Part shown: piece after piece, positions 34,232-41,821 of the stretch | Position numbering within the stretch: the stretch's first letter is position 1 | How the letters are laid out: every line of letters starts with the position of its first letter | The notes under the pieces: model-generated | The model's database searches: none | Told to the model about the DNA's origin: nothing | What the model saw: the letters and a program-made list of their open reading frames with translations, nothing else | Made by a program: the position numbers and the translations under genes | From: Sphingomonas sp. Leaf242 | Lineage (GTDB): Bacteria > Pseudomonadota > Alphaproteobacteria > Sphingomonadales > Sphingomonadaceae | Direction: 5' to 3' | Assembly: GCF_001422045.1 (NCBI RefSeq) | Contig: NZ_LMLW01000013.1 | Coordinates: 46,467-110,466 of the forward strand | Length of the DNA stretch: 64,000 nt

Positions 34232-35196
34232 TCGGGCGGTTCCTGGCGGTCTTCGAACCGTTCATCCTGATGCTGCTCGGCACCGTCGTGCTGGCGAGCC
34301 TGCTGCCGGCACGCGGCGAGATGGCGACGATCGTCGGCTACGCGGCGGATATCGGCATCGTCCTGCTGTTCTTCCTCCACGGCGCCAAGCTGTCGCGCGA
34401 TGCGATCTGGGCGGGCCTGCGCAACTGGAAGCTGCATCTCGCGGTGCTGGCGATCACCTTCGTCGCGTTTCCGCTGTTCGGGCTGGGGCTGACCGCGTTG
34501 CCGTTCGTGACGGGGCCGCTTGCGGCCGGGCTGTTGTTCCTCACCCTGCTCCCCTCGACCGTGCAGTCGTCGATCGCCTTTACCGCGATTGCGCGCGGCA
34601 ATGTCGCGGCGGCGGTGTGCAGCGCGTCGTTCTCGAACCTGCTCGGCATCCTCGTGACGCCAGCGCTGGTGGCGCTGCTGATGAACACTTCGGGCAGCGG
34701 CGGGATCTCGATCGAGAGTATCGAGGCGATCGTGCTGCAACTGCTGGTGCCGTTCGTCGCAGGACATCTGTTGCGGCCGTGGATCGGTGCGTGGGTGACG
34801 CGCAACAAGGGCCTGTTGACGGTGGTCGATCGCGGGTCGATCCTGCTGGTCGTCTACAGCGCGTTCGGTGCCGCGGTGGTCGAGGGACTTTGGACCAAAT
34901 TGTCGCTCGGCGACCTGATCCTGATCGGACTCCTGTGTGCGGCACTGCTCGCGTTCGTGCTCGGGCTGACGTTTGCCGTTGCCCGCCTGATGAAGCTGCC
35001 CCGCGAGGATGCGATCGTGCTGCAGTTCTGCGGTTCGAAGAAGAGCCTCGCGTCGGGCGTACCGATGGCCGGCGTGCTGTTCCCGCCTGTGCAGGTCGGC
35101 GTGATCCTGCTTCCGGTCATGCTGTTCCACCAGTTGCAGCTGATCGCCTGCGCCGTGATCGCGCGCCGCTATGCCGAGTCCGCGCCGCCGTCCTGA
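34228..35196 (+). CDS. Bile acid:sodium symporter family-like transporter (SBF_like)
   Basis: A 322-residue membrane protein with about nine to ten hydrophobic segments. The motifs FFLHGAKLSRDAIWAGLRNW, LLPSTVQSSIAFTAIARGN and LQFCGSKKSLASGVPMA are those of the SBF-like (DUF4137) branch of the BASS superfamily. Substrate unknown. It starts with GTG, sharing bases with the deaminase stop, so the two are translationally coupled; a role in purine or related metabolite uptake is possible but only contextual. Confidence 0.83.
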   Translation: MIGRFLAVFEPFILMLLGTVVLASLLPARGEMATIVGYAADIGIVLLFFLHGAKLSRDAIWAGLRNWKLHLAVLAITFVAFPLFGLGLTALPFVTGPLAAGLLFLTLLPSTVQSSIAFTAIARGNVAAAVCSASFSNLLGILVTPALVALLMNTSGSGGISIESIEAIVLQLLVPFVAGHLLRPWIGAWVTRNKGLLTVVDRGSILLVVYSAFGAAVVEGLWTKLSLGDLILIGLLCAALLAFVLGLTFAVARLMKLPREDAIVLQFCGSKKSLASGVPMAGVLFPPVQVGVILLPVMLFHQLQLIACAVIARRYAESAPPS

Positions 35197-35283
35197 TCCT
35201 GATCAATAGGCCCATTGCGAGGGTATTTGCTTTGTTCCGCAATGACCGCCACAGCGGTTTTGCTGACTAGGGGGCCTTGGCCG

Positions 35284-37443
35284 ATGACTGCGCAGAACGA
35301 TGTAGACGCTACTGCGCTCGATCAGGCGCAGACCCAGGACAGCGGGCTGGACCTGACCGCGTGCGACCGCGAGCCGATCCACATTCCGGGGTCGATCCAG
35401 CCGCACGGCCTGTTGCTGGTCGCCGATCCGGCGTCGCTGACGGTCGTCGCGGGGGCGGGCGATATCGAAGGGCGGCTGGCGGCAGAGTGGCTCGGTGCCG
35501 ATCTTGCGCAGGTGTTGGCGCAGGCCGTACCGACGGACGACGTGGGGCCGGGGGGGATGGTCGGCGATCCGGTGATGGGATCCACCGAACGCTTCGAGGT
35601 GACGATCCACCGCAGCGGCGACTATCTGCTGGCCGAGCTCGAGCCGGTCGAGGCCGCGCCGATGACCGCGACGCAGATGCTCGGCCGGCTCAACCCGATG
35701 ATCACGATGTTCGAGCGCGCGACCGATCTGAGCACGCTGTGCGCCCGCGCCGCGATCGCGTTCCGTCAGCTCACCGGGTTCGACCGAGTGATGATCTACC
35801 GCTTCCTCGACGACGACGCCGGCCGCGTCGTGGCGGAGGACAAGGCCGTCGGCCTCGGTACCTTCCTCAACCACCATTTTCCGGCATCGGACATTCCGAA
35901 GCAGGCGCGCGCGCTGTACGTCCGCAACCGCACGCGGACGATCCCGACGATCGACTATGCGCCCGCCGTGCTGCGCCCCGCCGGGTTCGAGACACTCGAT
36001 CTGAGCGACGTGACGGTACGCAGCGTGTCGCCGATCCACCTGCGTTATCTCGCCAACATGGAAGTTGCGGCCTCCGCGTCGATCTCGATCGTCAAGGACG
36101 GGCTGCTCTGGGGCCTGATCGCCTGTCACAACGCCACGCCGCGCGGCCTGAGCCCCGACGTCCGTGCCGCGTCGGCGACGCTGGCGAGCGGGCTCGCGCG
36201 CCAGATCCGCGCGAAGGAAGAGGCCGAGATCTACCGCGAACGGCTGCGGCTGCGCGGGGCCGAGGATGCGGTGGTCGCCAAGCTCGCGACCGAACCGGCG
36301 CCCCGCAGCATCGTCGTGACGTTGCGCGACGACCTGCGGCGGATGCTCGACGCCGACGGGTTCGCGTTCGTGCAGGGGACGATCGTCGACACCGATGGCG
36401 TCTGCCCCGCGCACGACGAAATTCGCGATCTCGTCGCCTGGGTCTGCGCGCGCAGCGGGATCGAGCCGCTGGCGACGCACGAGCTCCCCTCGCTGCTGCC
36501 GCGTGCGGATGCCTATCGGGCCTGTGCCAGCGGGGTGCTGGCGATGCCGTTGATCGACGATGGCGCGATGCTGTTCTGGTTCCGCGCCGAACAGGCCGAG
36601 GAGGTCGAATGGGCGGGCAATCCGCACAAGGCGGTGTCGCTCGATCCGACCGCGGTGCTGACTCCGCGTACCTCGTTCCAGTCCTGGACTCAGGTCGTGT
36701 CGGGCCGATCGCGCCGCTGGACGCTGGAGGAGATCGAGGCCGCGCACCGCCTGCGTCGCGCGTTCCACGACGCGCACATCAACCAGCGGCTCCGCCTGCT
36801 CAACGCCGACCTGCAGCGCACGCTCGCCGACAAGGACGTGCTGATCGCGCAGAAGGACGTCCTAATGAAGGAGGTCAATCACCGCGTCCAGAACAGCCTC
36901 CAGCTGGTCGCCGCGTTCCTCGCGCTCCAGGCGAAGGCGTCCGACGATGCCAAGGTGAAGGAGCATCTCGCCGAGGCGCAGGCACGGCTTTCCGCGGTCG
37001 CTCTGGTGCATCGCCGGCTCTACCGCGACGATCAGGTTGAGTCGGTCGACCTCTCGCGCTATCTCGAGGAGCTGGCGGGCGACATGAAGACTTCGCTCGG
37101 CGCGGACTGGGCGGCGCAGATCCGGCTCGATCTCGCGCCGATTCTGGTGCCGACCGACCGGGCCGTGAACATCGGGCTGGTCCTCACCGAACTCGTCATC
37201 AACGCCAGCAAATATGCCTATGGCGGGCAGCCCGGGCCGATCCTGATCGCGCTCGAACAGCATCGCAACCGCCTCCGCCTGATCGTCGCCGACGATGGGT
37301 CGGGCAAGGTCGGGACGCGCGAGGGGTTCGGCAGCCGGATGATGAACGCGATCGTCGCCGGGCTGTCCGGCACGATCGAGCATGACGACAACATGCCCGG
37401 CCTGCGTGTGATCATGACCGCGCCGATCGTCGATACCGTCTGA
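35284..37443 (+). CDS. bphP: Bacteriophytochrome histidine kinase
   Basis: A 719-residue red/far-red photoreceptor kinase. The N-terminal PAS domain has the biliverdin-binding cysteine (C27 in DLTACDREPIHIPGSIQPHG); the GAF domain has FPASDIPKQARALYVRNRT and PIHLRYLANMEVAASASISI; then a PHY domain and a C-terminal HisKA_2/HWE-like kinase with phospho-acceptor H533 in MKEVNHRVQNSLQLVA and the ATP site LTELVINASKYAY. All chromophore determinants appear intact. No heme oxygenase and no response regulator is adjacent, so biliverdin supply and signalling partner must be encoded elsewhere. Confidence 0.9.
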   Translation: MTAQNDVDATALDQAQTQDSGLDLTACDREPIHIPGSIQPHGLLLVADPASLTVVAGAGDIEGRLAAEWLGADLAQVLAQAVPTDDVGPGGMVGDPVMGSTERFEVTIHRSGDYLLAELEPVEAAPMTATQMLGRLNPMITMFERATDLSTLCARAAIAFRQLTGFDRVMIYRFLDDDAGRVVAEDKAVGLGTFLNHHFPASDIPKQARALYVRNRTRTIPTIDYAPAVLRPAGFETLDLSDVTVRSVSPIHLRYLANMEVAASASISIVKDGLLWGLIACHNATPRGLSPDVRAASATLASGLARQIRAKEEAEIYRERLRLRGAEDAVVAKLATEPAPRSIVVTLRDDLRRMLDADGFAFVQGTIVDTDGVCPAHDEIRDLVAWVCARSGIEPLATHELPSLLPRADAYRACASGVLAMPLIDDGAMLFWFRAEQAEEVEWAGNPHKAVSLDPTAVLTPRTSFQSWTQVVSGRSRRWTLEEIEAAHRLRRAFHDAHINQRLRLLNADLQRTLADKDVLIAQKDVLMKEVNHRVQNSLQLVAAFLALQAKASDDAKVKEHLAEAQARLSAVALVHRRLYRDDQVESVDLSRYLEELAGDMKTSLGADWAAQIRLDLAPILVPTDRAVNIGLVLTELVINASKYAYGGQPGPILIALEQHRNRLRLIVADDGSGKVGTREGFGSRMMNAIVAGLSGTIEHDDNMPGLRVIMTAPIVDTV

Positions 37444-37541
37444 TCGGGCGGGTTGCCGGCGAACGCCCGCTTGGGCGCGGCTGATATTTGCTCGGGCACC
37501 CGCGGGTTGAAGCTTTATGCTGCACCTGCGAAATAAACCGG

Positions 37542-38738
37542 ATGATCGATACCGACCAAACCGTTGCCGACTCCGCCGTTCCTCAGGTTAATGCGCGGCT
37601 CGCATTGCTCGCGCTCGCGGTCGGTGGCTTCGCGATCGGTACCACCGAGTTCGCGGCGATGAGCCTGTTGCCGCAGTTCGCCCGCGGGCTCGGGATCGAC
37701 GAGCCGGCCGCGGGGCATGTCATCAGTGCCTACGCCCTGGGCGTGGTCGTTGGCGCGCCGACGATCGCGGTGCTGGCGGCGAAGATCGAGCGGCGGGTGT
37801 TGCTGATCGGGTTGATGACGTTCCTCGGCATCGCCAACGGCCTGTCTGCGATGGCGCCGACCTATCACACGATGCTGTTGGCCCGGTTCCTGAGCGGACT
37901 GCCGCATGGCGCGTATTTCGGGGTCGGATCACTGGTCGCGGCGTCGATGGTGCCGCGCGAGAAGCGGTCGCAGGCGGTGTCGCGGATGATGCTCGGGCTG
38001 ACGATCGCGACGATCGCAGGCGTGCCACTCGCGAACGGCATCGGTCAGTGGTTCGGCTGGCGCTGGGGGTTCGGGATCGTTGCAATCATTGCGGCTGCGA
38101 CGGTCGCGATGTTGCTGAAGTTCGCGCCGGTCCTCCGGCCTGCGAAGGATGCGAGCCCGCTCGGCGAACTGGCTGCGCTGCGCAACGGTCAGGTATGGCT
38201 AACGCTGGCGATCGGTGCGGTCGGGTTCGGCGGGATCTTCTGCGTCTACACTTACCTCGCTTCGACACTGACCGAGGTTACCGGCGTGTCGTCCGCGTTC
38301 ACGCCGGTCGCGTTCGCATTGTTCGGCGTTGGCATGACGATCGGGACTTTGGTCTGCGCGAAGGCGGCGGACGTGGCGCTGATGCCCGCCGCGGGGATCA
38401 CCTTGCTGTTCGGGGCAGGGGCGCTCGCGCTCTACGCGCCGGCGACGCCGCATCTGTGGGCGATGCTACCGGTGGTGGTGTTGATCGGGTGCGGGGGCGG
38501 GTTGTCGACGATCCTCCAGACGCGGCTGATGGATGTCGCGGAGGAGGCGCAGACCTTGGCCGCGGCGCTCAACCATTCCGCGTTCAATACGGCCAACGCG
38601 CTTGGGCCGTGGCTTGGTGGGCTGGCGATTGCGGGCGGGTATGGGTTGCCGTCGACCGGCTGGGTCGGGACCGCGCTGGCGCTTGGCGGGTTTGCGATCT
38701 GGGCGGTGTCGTGGGGACTGGATCGTCGGCGGGTTTGA
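37542..38738 (+). CDS. MFS transporter, AraJ/YdhP-like (DHA1)
   Basis: A 398-residue carrier with 12 predicted membrane segments. The first is LALLALAVGGFAIGTTEFAAMSLLPQFA, characteristic of the AraJ/YdhP branch of DHA1 drug-proton antiporters; the loop 2-3 region has AAKIERRVLLIGLM. Start taken at the ATG at 37542 (MIDTDQTV). Substrate unknown, probably export of sugars or drugs. Followed by two palindromic repeats. Confidence 0.85.
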   Translation: MIDTDQTVADSAVPQVNARLALLALAVGGFAIGTTEFAAMSLLPQFARGLGIDEPAAGHVISAYALGVVVGAPTIAVLAAKIERRVLLIGLMTFLGIANGLSAMAPTYHTMLLARFLSGLPHGAYFGVGSLVAASMVPREKRSQAVSRMMLGLTIATIAGVPLANGIGQWFGWRWGFGIVAIIAAATVAMLLKFAPVLRPAKDASPLGELAALRNGQVWLTLAIGAVGFGGIFCVYTYLASTLTEVTGVSSAFTPVAFALFGVGMTIGTLVCAKAADVALMPAAGITLLFGAGALALYAPATPHLWAMLPVVVLIGCGGGLSTILQTRLMDVAEEAQTLAAALNHSAFNTANALGPWLGGLAIAGGYGLPSTGWVGTALALGGFAIWAVSWGLDRRRV

Positions 38739-38757
38739 ATAAGTGCCCGCCGAGTAC

Positions 38758-38839
38758 TGTTCTCCCGCGAAGGCGGGAGCCCAGGGTTACAGGCGGTGGC
38801 GCTGGTGACTTCTGGACCCCCGCCTTCGCGGGGGAACGG
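38758..38839. repeat. Inverted repeat, TCTCCCGCGAAGGCGGGAG class
   Basis: CTGTTCTCCCGCGAAGGCGG GAGCCCAG pairs with CTGGACCCCCGCCTTCGCGG GGGAACGG. Same class as 32069. First of two repeats between the convergent MFS genes. Confidence 0.75.
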
Positions 38840-38868
38840 TTCTTGTGGGCGCCCGGACTATCCCCATC

Positions 38869-38978
38869 ACCACCACCCCGGCGAAGGCCGGGGTCCAATT
38901 GGGGAACTGTGCTAACAGGGGCAGCGCTCCGTTACTGCAGACTTGCCAATTGGGCCCCGGCCTTCGCCGGGGTGGTGC
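38869..38978. repeat. Inverted repeat, CACCACCCCGGCGAAGGCCG class
   Basis: ACCACCACCCCGGCGAAGGC CGGGGTCCAATTGGGG pairs with CCAATTGGGCCCCGGCCTTC GCCGGGGTGGTG. It sits 30 bases from the repeat at 38758; together they occupy the 306-base gap 38739-39045, in which I see no gene. Confidence 0.8.
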
Positions 38979-39045
38979 TCGTCAGTTCGTGTGATGTTCG
39001 TGGTACGGAGAGGGGCTGTTCGATAAGTCCGTCAGCCCCGCACGA

Positions 39046-40377
39046 TCACCGCGCTATGTCGCGCTTTGCCAACTGCTTGTTCAGCCCCAGTGCGATCAGC
39101 GTGAACACAGCGCCCGAGAACAGGTACGCGCCGCTAGCCGCCAGCCCCAGCTTGCTCGTCAGCAGCAGCGCCGCCAGCGGCGCGAAGCCTGCACCGAACA
39201 GCCACGCCAGATCGGTCGTCAGCGCCGAGCCCGTATAGCGGTGCTGCGGCGACAGGCTCGAGGCGATCGCGCCCGAGGACTGGCCGAACGACAGGCCGAA
39301 CAGCAGGAAGCCGATGCCCATGAACAGGCGCTCGCCGATCTCGCCGCCATCGAGCAGCGACGGTGCGGCGATCGCGAACAGCGCGATCAGCACTGCGATC
39401 GTGCCCAGCATCGTGCGACGCCCGAACCGGTCGGCGAGCAGCCCCGACACCAGCATCGCGCCGATCCCGATGATCGCGCCGATTACCTCGACCACGAGGA
39501 AGCGACCTGCCGATTCACGCGTGAACAGCACGACCCACGACAGCGGGAACACCGTCACCATGTGAAACAGCGCGAAGCTCGCGAGCGGCACGAACGAACC
39601 AAGCCAGATCGCCTTCCACTGCGACTGCACGGTCTCGACGACCGGTGCCGGCTCCAGCTCGCGCTTGGCGTACATCTCTTCGAACTCTGGCGTCACGACC
39701 AGGCGAAGACGCGCGAACAGCGCGACGACGTTGATCGCGAACGCCACGAAGAACGGATAGCGCCAACCCCAGGCGAAGAAATCCTCGGTCGGCAGTGCGG
39801 CAACGAAGAACGCGAACAGGCCGCTCGCGACCAGCAGGCCGATCGGCGCACCAAGCTGCGGCAACATCGCGTACCAGCCGCGATGCTTTTCCGGCGAATT
39901 GAGCGACAGCAGCGAGGCGAGACCATCCCAGGCGCCGCCGAGCGCGACGCCCTGGCCGATACGGAGCAGCGCGAGGATCGCGACCGACCAGTTGCCGACC
40001 GAGTCGTAGCTGGGGATGAACCCCATCGCGACCGTCGACGTGCCGAGCAGGAACAGCGAGATCGTCAGCTTGACGCTGCGGCCATAGGCGCGATCGACCG
40101 CGATGAAGATGATCGAACCGATCGGGCGGGCGATGAACGCCAGCGCGAACACCGCGAAGGAATAGAGCGTGCCCTGCAACCGGTCGACATACGGGAAGAC
40201 AAGGGTTGGGAACACGAGCACCGAGGCGATCGCGTAGACGAAGAAGTCGAAGAATTCCGAGGTGCGGCCGATCACCACGCCGATCGCGATCACGCCCGGC
40301 GTGACGTGCTCGCCGTCGCTGTGGATACTGCGAGCATCGGCTTCGAAGCTCGTCTCGGGGATCGTGTTTGCACTCAT
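39046..40377 (-). CDS. MFS transporter, metabolite:H+ symporter (MHS) type
   Basis: A 443-residue carrier with 12 membrane segments. The motifs IGRTSEFFDFFVYAIASVLVFP, ARPIGSIIFIAVDRAYGRSVKL and ALLRIGQGVALGGAWDGLA place it near the MHS family, which takes up organic acids and similar metabolites. Substrate unknown. It diverges from cyoA across a 213-base gap that contains a palindromic operator-like site. Confidence 0.86.
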   Translation of the reverse strand: MSANTIPETSFEADARSIHSDGEHVTPGVIAIGVVIGRTSEFFDFFVYAIASVLVFPTLVFPYVDRLQGTLYSFAVFALAFIARPIGSIIFIAVDRAYGRSVKLTISLFLLGTSTVAMGFIPSYDSVGNWSVAILALLRIGQGVALGGAWDGLASLLSLNSPEKHRGWYAMLPQLGAPIGLLVASGLFAFFVAALPTEDFFAWGWRYPFFVAFAINVVALFARLRLVVTPEFEEMYAKRELEPAPVVETVQSQWKAIWLGSFVPLASFALFHMVTVFPLSWVVLFTRESAGRFLVVEVIGAIIGIGAMLVSGLLADRFGRRTMLGTIAVLIALFAIAAPSLLDGGEIGERLFMGIGFLLFGLSFGQSSGAIASSLSPQHRYTGSALTTDLAWLFGAGFAPLAALLLTSKLGLAASGAYLFSGAVFTLIALGLNKQLAKRDIAR

Positions 40378-40539
40378 TCTTCAACTCGCTCTTCAGGGCG
40401 CGAACCCGATGATACGCTGTTCCGGCGGATACGGGCAGATATATTCCGTCCCGGTCCTCCGCGCCCAATGCGGGCAGGGGTGATCTATGCTAATCTTGGT
40501 AACGATAAAGCCATGCCGATGTTGCAGTGCAGCGCCCAT

Positions 40540-40554
40540 TGGACAAATTGTCCA
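40540..40554. promoter_or_regulatory. Palindromic operator-like site upstream of cyoA
   Basis: TGGACAA-A-TTGTCCA is a perfect 15-base palindrome with a central A, 36 bases before the cyoA ATG, in the gap shared with the divergent MFS gene. Its symmetry and position fit a repressor or activator site controlling the quinol oxidase operon. The protein is unknown; it does not match the FNR consensus TTGAT-N4-ATCAA. Confidence 0.5.
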
Positions 40555-40590
40555 CTGTAGCGCGGCGAAAGCGAGGCGTAGGGGGTCCGC

Positions 40591-41811
40591 ATGATCGTTG
40601 AGAAAACCGTTTCCCGCGCGAAAAAATGGCTGGCCGTGCTGCCGCTTGCGCTGCTCACCAGCGGCTGCAACTGGGTCGTGATGTCCCCCTCGGGCGATAT
40701 CGCAGTGCAACAGCGCGACCTCGTGCTGATCGCGACCGGGTTGATGCTGCTGATCATCGTCCCGGTGATCATCCTCACGCTGCTGTTCGCGTTCCGCTAC
40801 CGCCAGGCGAACACGGAAGCCAAGTACGAGCCGAACTGGGATCACTCGGTCGGGCTCGAGCTGCTGATCTGGGGCATCCCGCTGCTGATCATCATCGCGC
40901 TCGGCGCGCTGACCTGGACCAGCACGCATCTGCTCGATCCGTATCGCCCGCTTGGCCGGATCAAGCCCGACGCGCCGACACTCGCGAACAACGTGCCGGT
41001 CGGCAACCTGGTCGACAAGCAGCAGCTGGCGAACGGCGTCGGCAAGCCGCTCGAGGTTCAGGTCGTCGCGCTCGATTGGAAGTGGCTCTTCATCTATCCG
41101 GAATACGGCATCGCCACGGTCAACGAACTAGCCGCGCCGGTCGATCGTCCGATTCGTTTCCAGATGACCTCGTCGTCGGTGATGAACGCGTTCTACATCC
41201 CTGCGCTTGCCGGCATGATCTATACGATGCCCGGCATGCAGACGACGCTGAACGCGGTGATCAACAAGCCTGGCAACTACGAGGGCTTCTCGTCCAACTA
41301 TAGCGGCGCGGGCTTCTCGGGGATGCGCTTCCGCTTCCACGGCGTCAGCGACGCTGGCTTCCAGGCCTGGGTCAACCAGGTGAAGCAGCGCGGCGGCGGT
41401 CTGAACCGCGCGAGCTATCTCCAGCTGGAGAAGCCGAGCGAGAAGGTCCCGGTCCGCTATTACAATGCGGTCGAGCCGAACATGTTCAAGCTCGTCGTCG
41501 AGCAGTGCGTCCAGCCCGGCAAGGTCTGCATGTCGCAGATGATGCACGGCGGCAAAGGCGGGGGGGACTCGCACGCCGGCATGGCGATGCCCGGGGTCAA
41601 TGGCGGCAAGGGCCCGCAGGAAACCTCGGAGCGCGTCAAGGGCGCGTTGCTCAAGGATGCCGACGAAAAGGGAAGCGGCCAGCATTGGACCGCACCGGCC
41701 GACATAAAACAGGACGGCGCGAACAATGCGCCCGGCTCGCAGTCCAACCGCAATCACACGATGCTGACCCCCTCCACCATGCCGGGCACGCGCCCCGTCG
41801 CGAACGGCTAG
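40591..41811 (+). CDS. cyoA: Cytochrome bo3-type ubiquinol oxidase subunit II
   Basis: A 406-residue membrane-anchored subunit. A lipobox-type signal (LALLTSGCNW) is followed by two membrane segments and a cupredoxin-fold periplasmic domain with ALDWKWLFIYPEYGIATVNE, SVMNAFYIPALAGMIYTMPG and NYSGAGFSGMRF. The CuA cysteine-histidine cluster of cytochrome c oxidases is absent, as expected for a quinol oxidase. The C-terminal 80 residues are Met/His/Gly-rich and low complexity (MSQMMHGGKGGGDSHAGMAM), longer than usual. First gene of cyoABCD-SURF1-regBA. Confidence 0.93.
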   Translation: MIVEKTVSRAKKWLAVLPLALLTSGCNWVVMSPSGDIAVQQRDLVLIATGLMLLIIVPVIILTLLFAFRYRQANTEAKYEPNWDHSVGLELLIWGIPLLIIIALGALTWTSTHLLDPYRPLGRIKPDAPTLANNVPVGNLVDKQQLANGVGKPLEVQVVALDWKWLFIYPEYGIATVNELAAPVDRPIRFQMTSSSVMNAFYIPALAGMIYTMPGMQTTLNAVINKPGNYEGFSSNYSGAGFSGMRFRFHGVSDAGFQAWVNQVKQRGGGLNRASYLQLEKPSEKVPVRYYNAVEPNMFKLVVEQCVQPGKVCMSQMMHGGKGGGDSHAGMAMPGVNGGKGPQETSERVKGALLKDADEKGSGQHWTAPADIKQDGANNAPGSQSNRNHTMLTPSTMPGTRPVANG

Positions 41812-41821
41812 AGAAACCATC

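Noticed and set aside
35203..36777. 524-codon minus-strand frame
   Set aside because: Antisense to the bacteriophytochrome gene; no domain visible.
37445..37469. Hairpin CGGGCG...CGCCCG after the bacteriophytochrome gene as a terminator
   Set aside because: Short stem, no T tract; such pairs arise by chance in GC-rich gaps.
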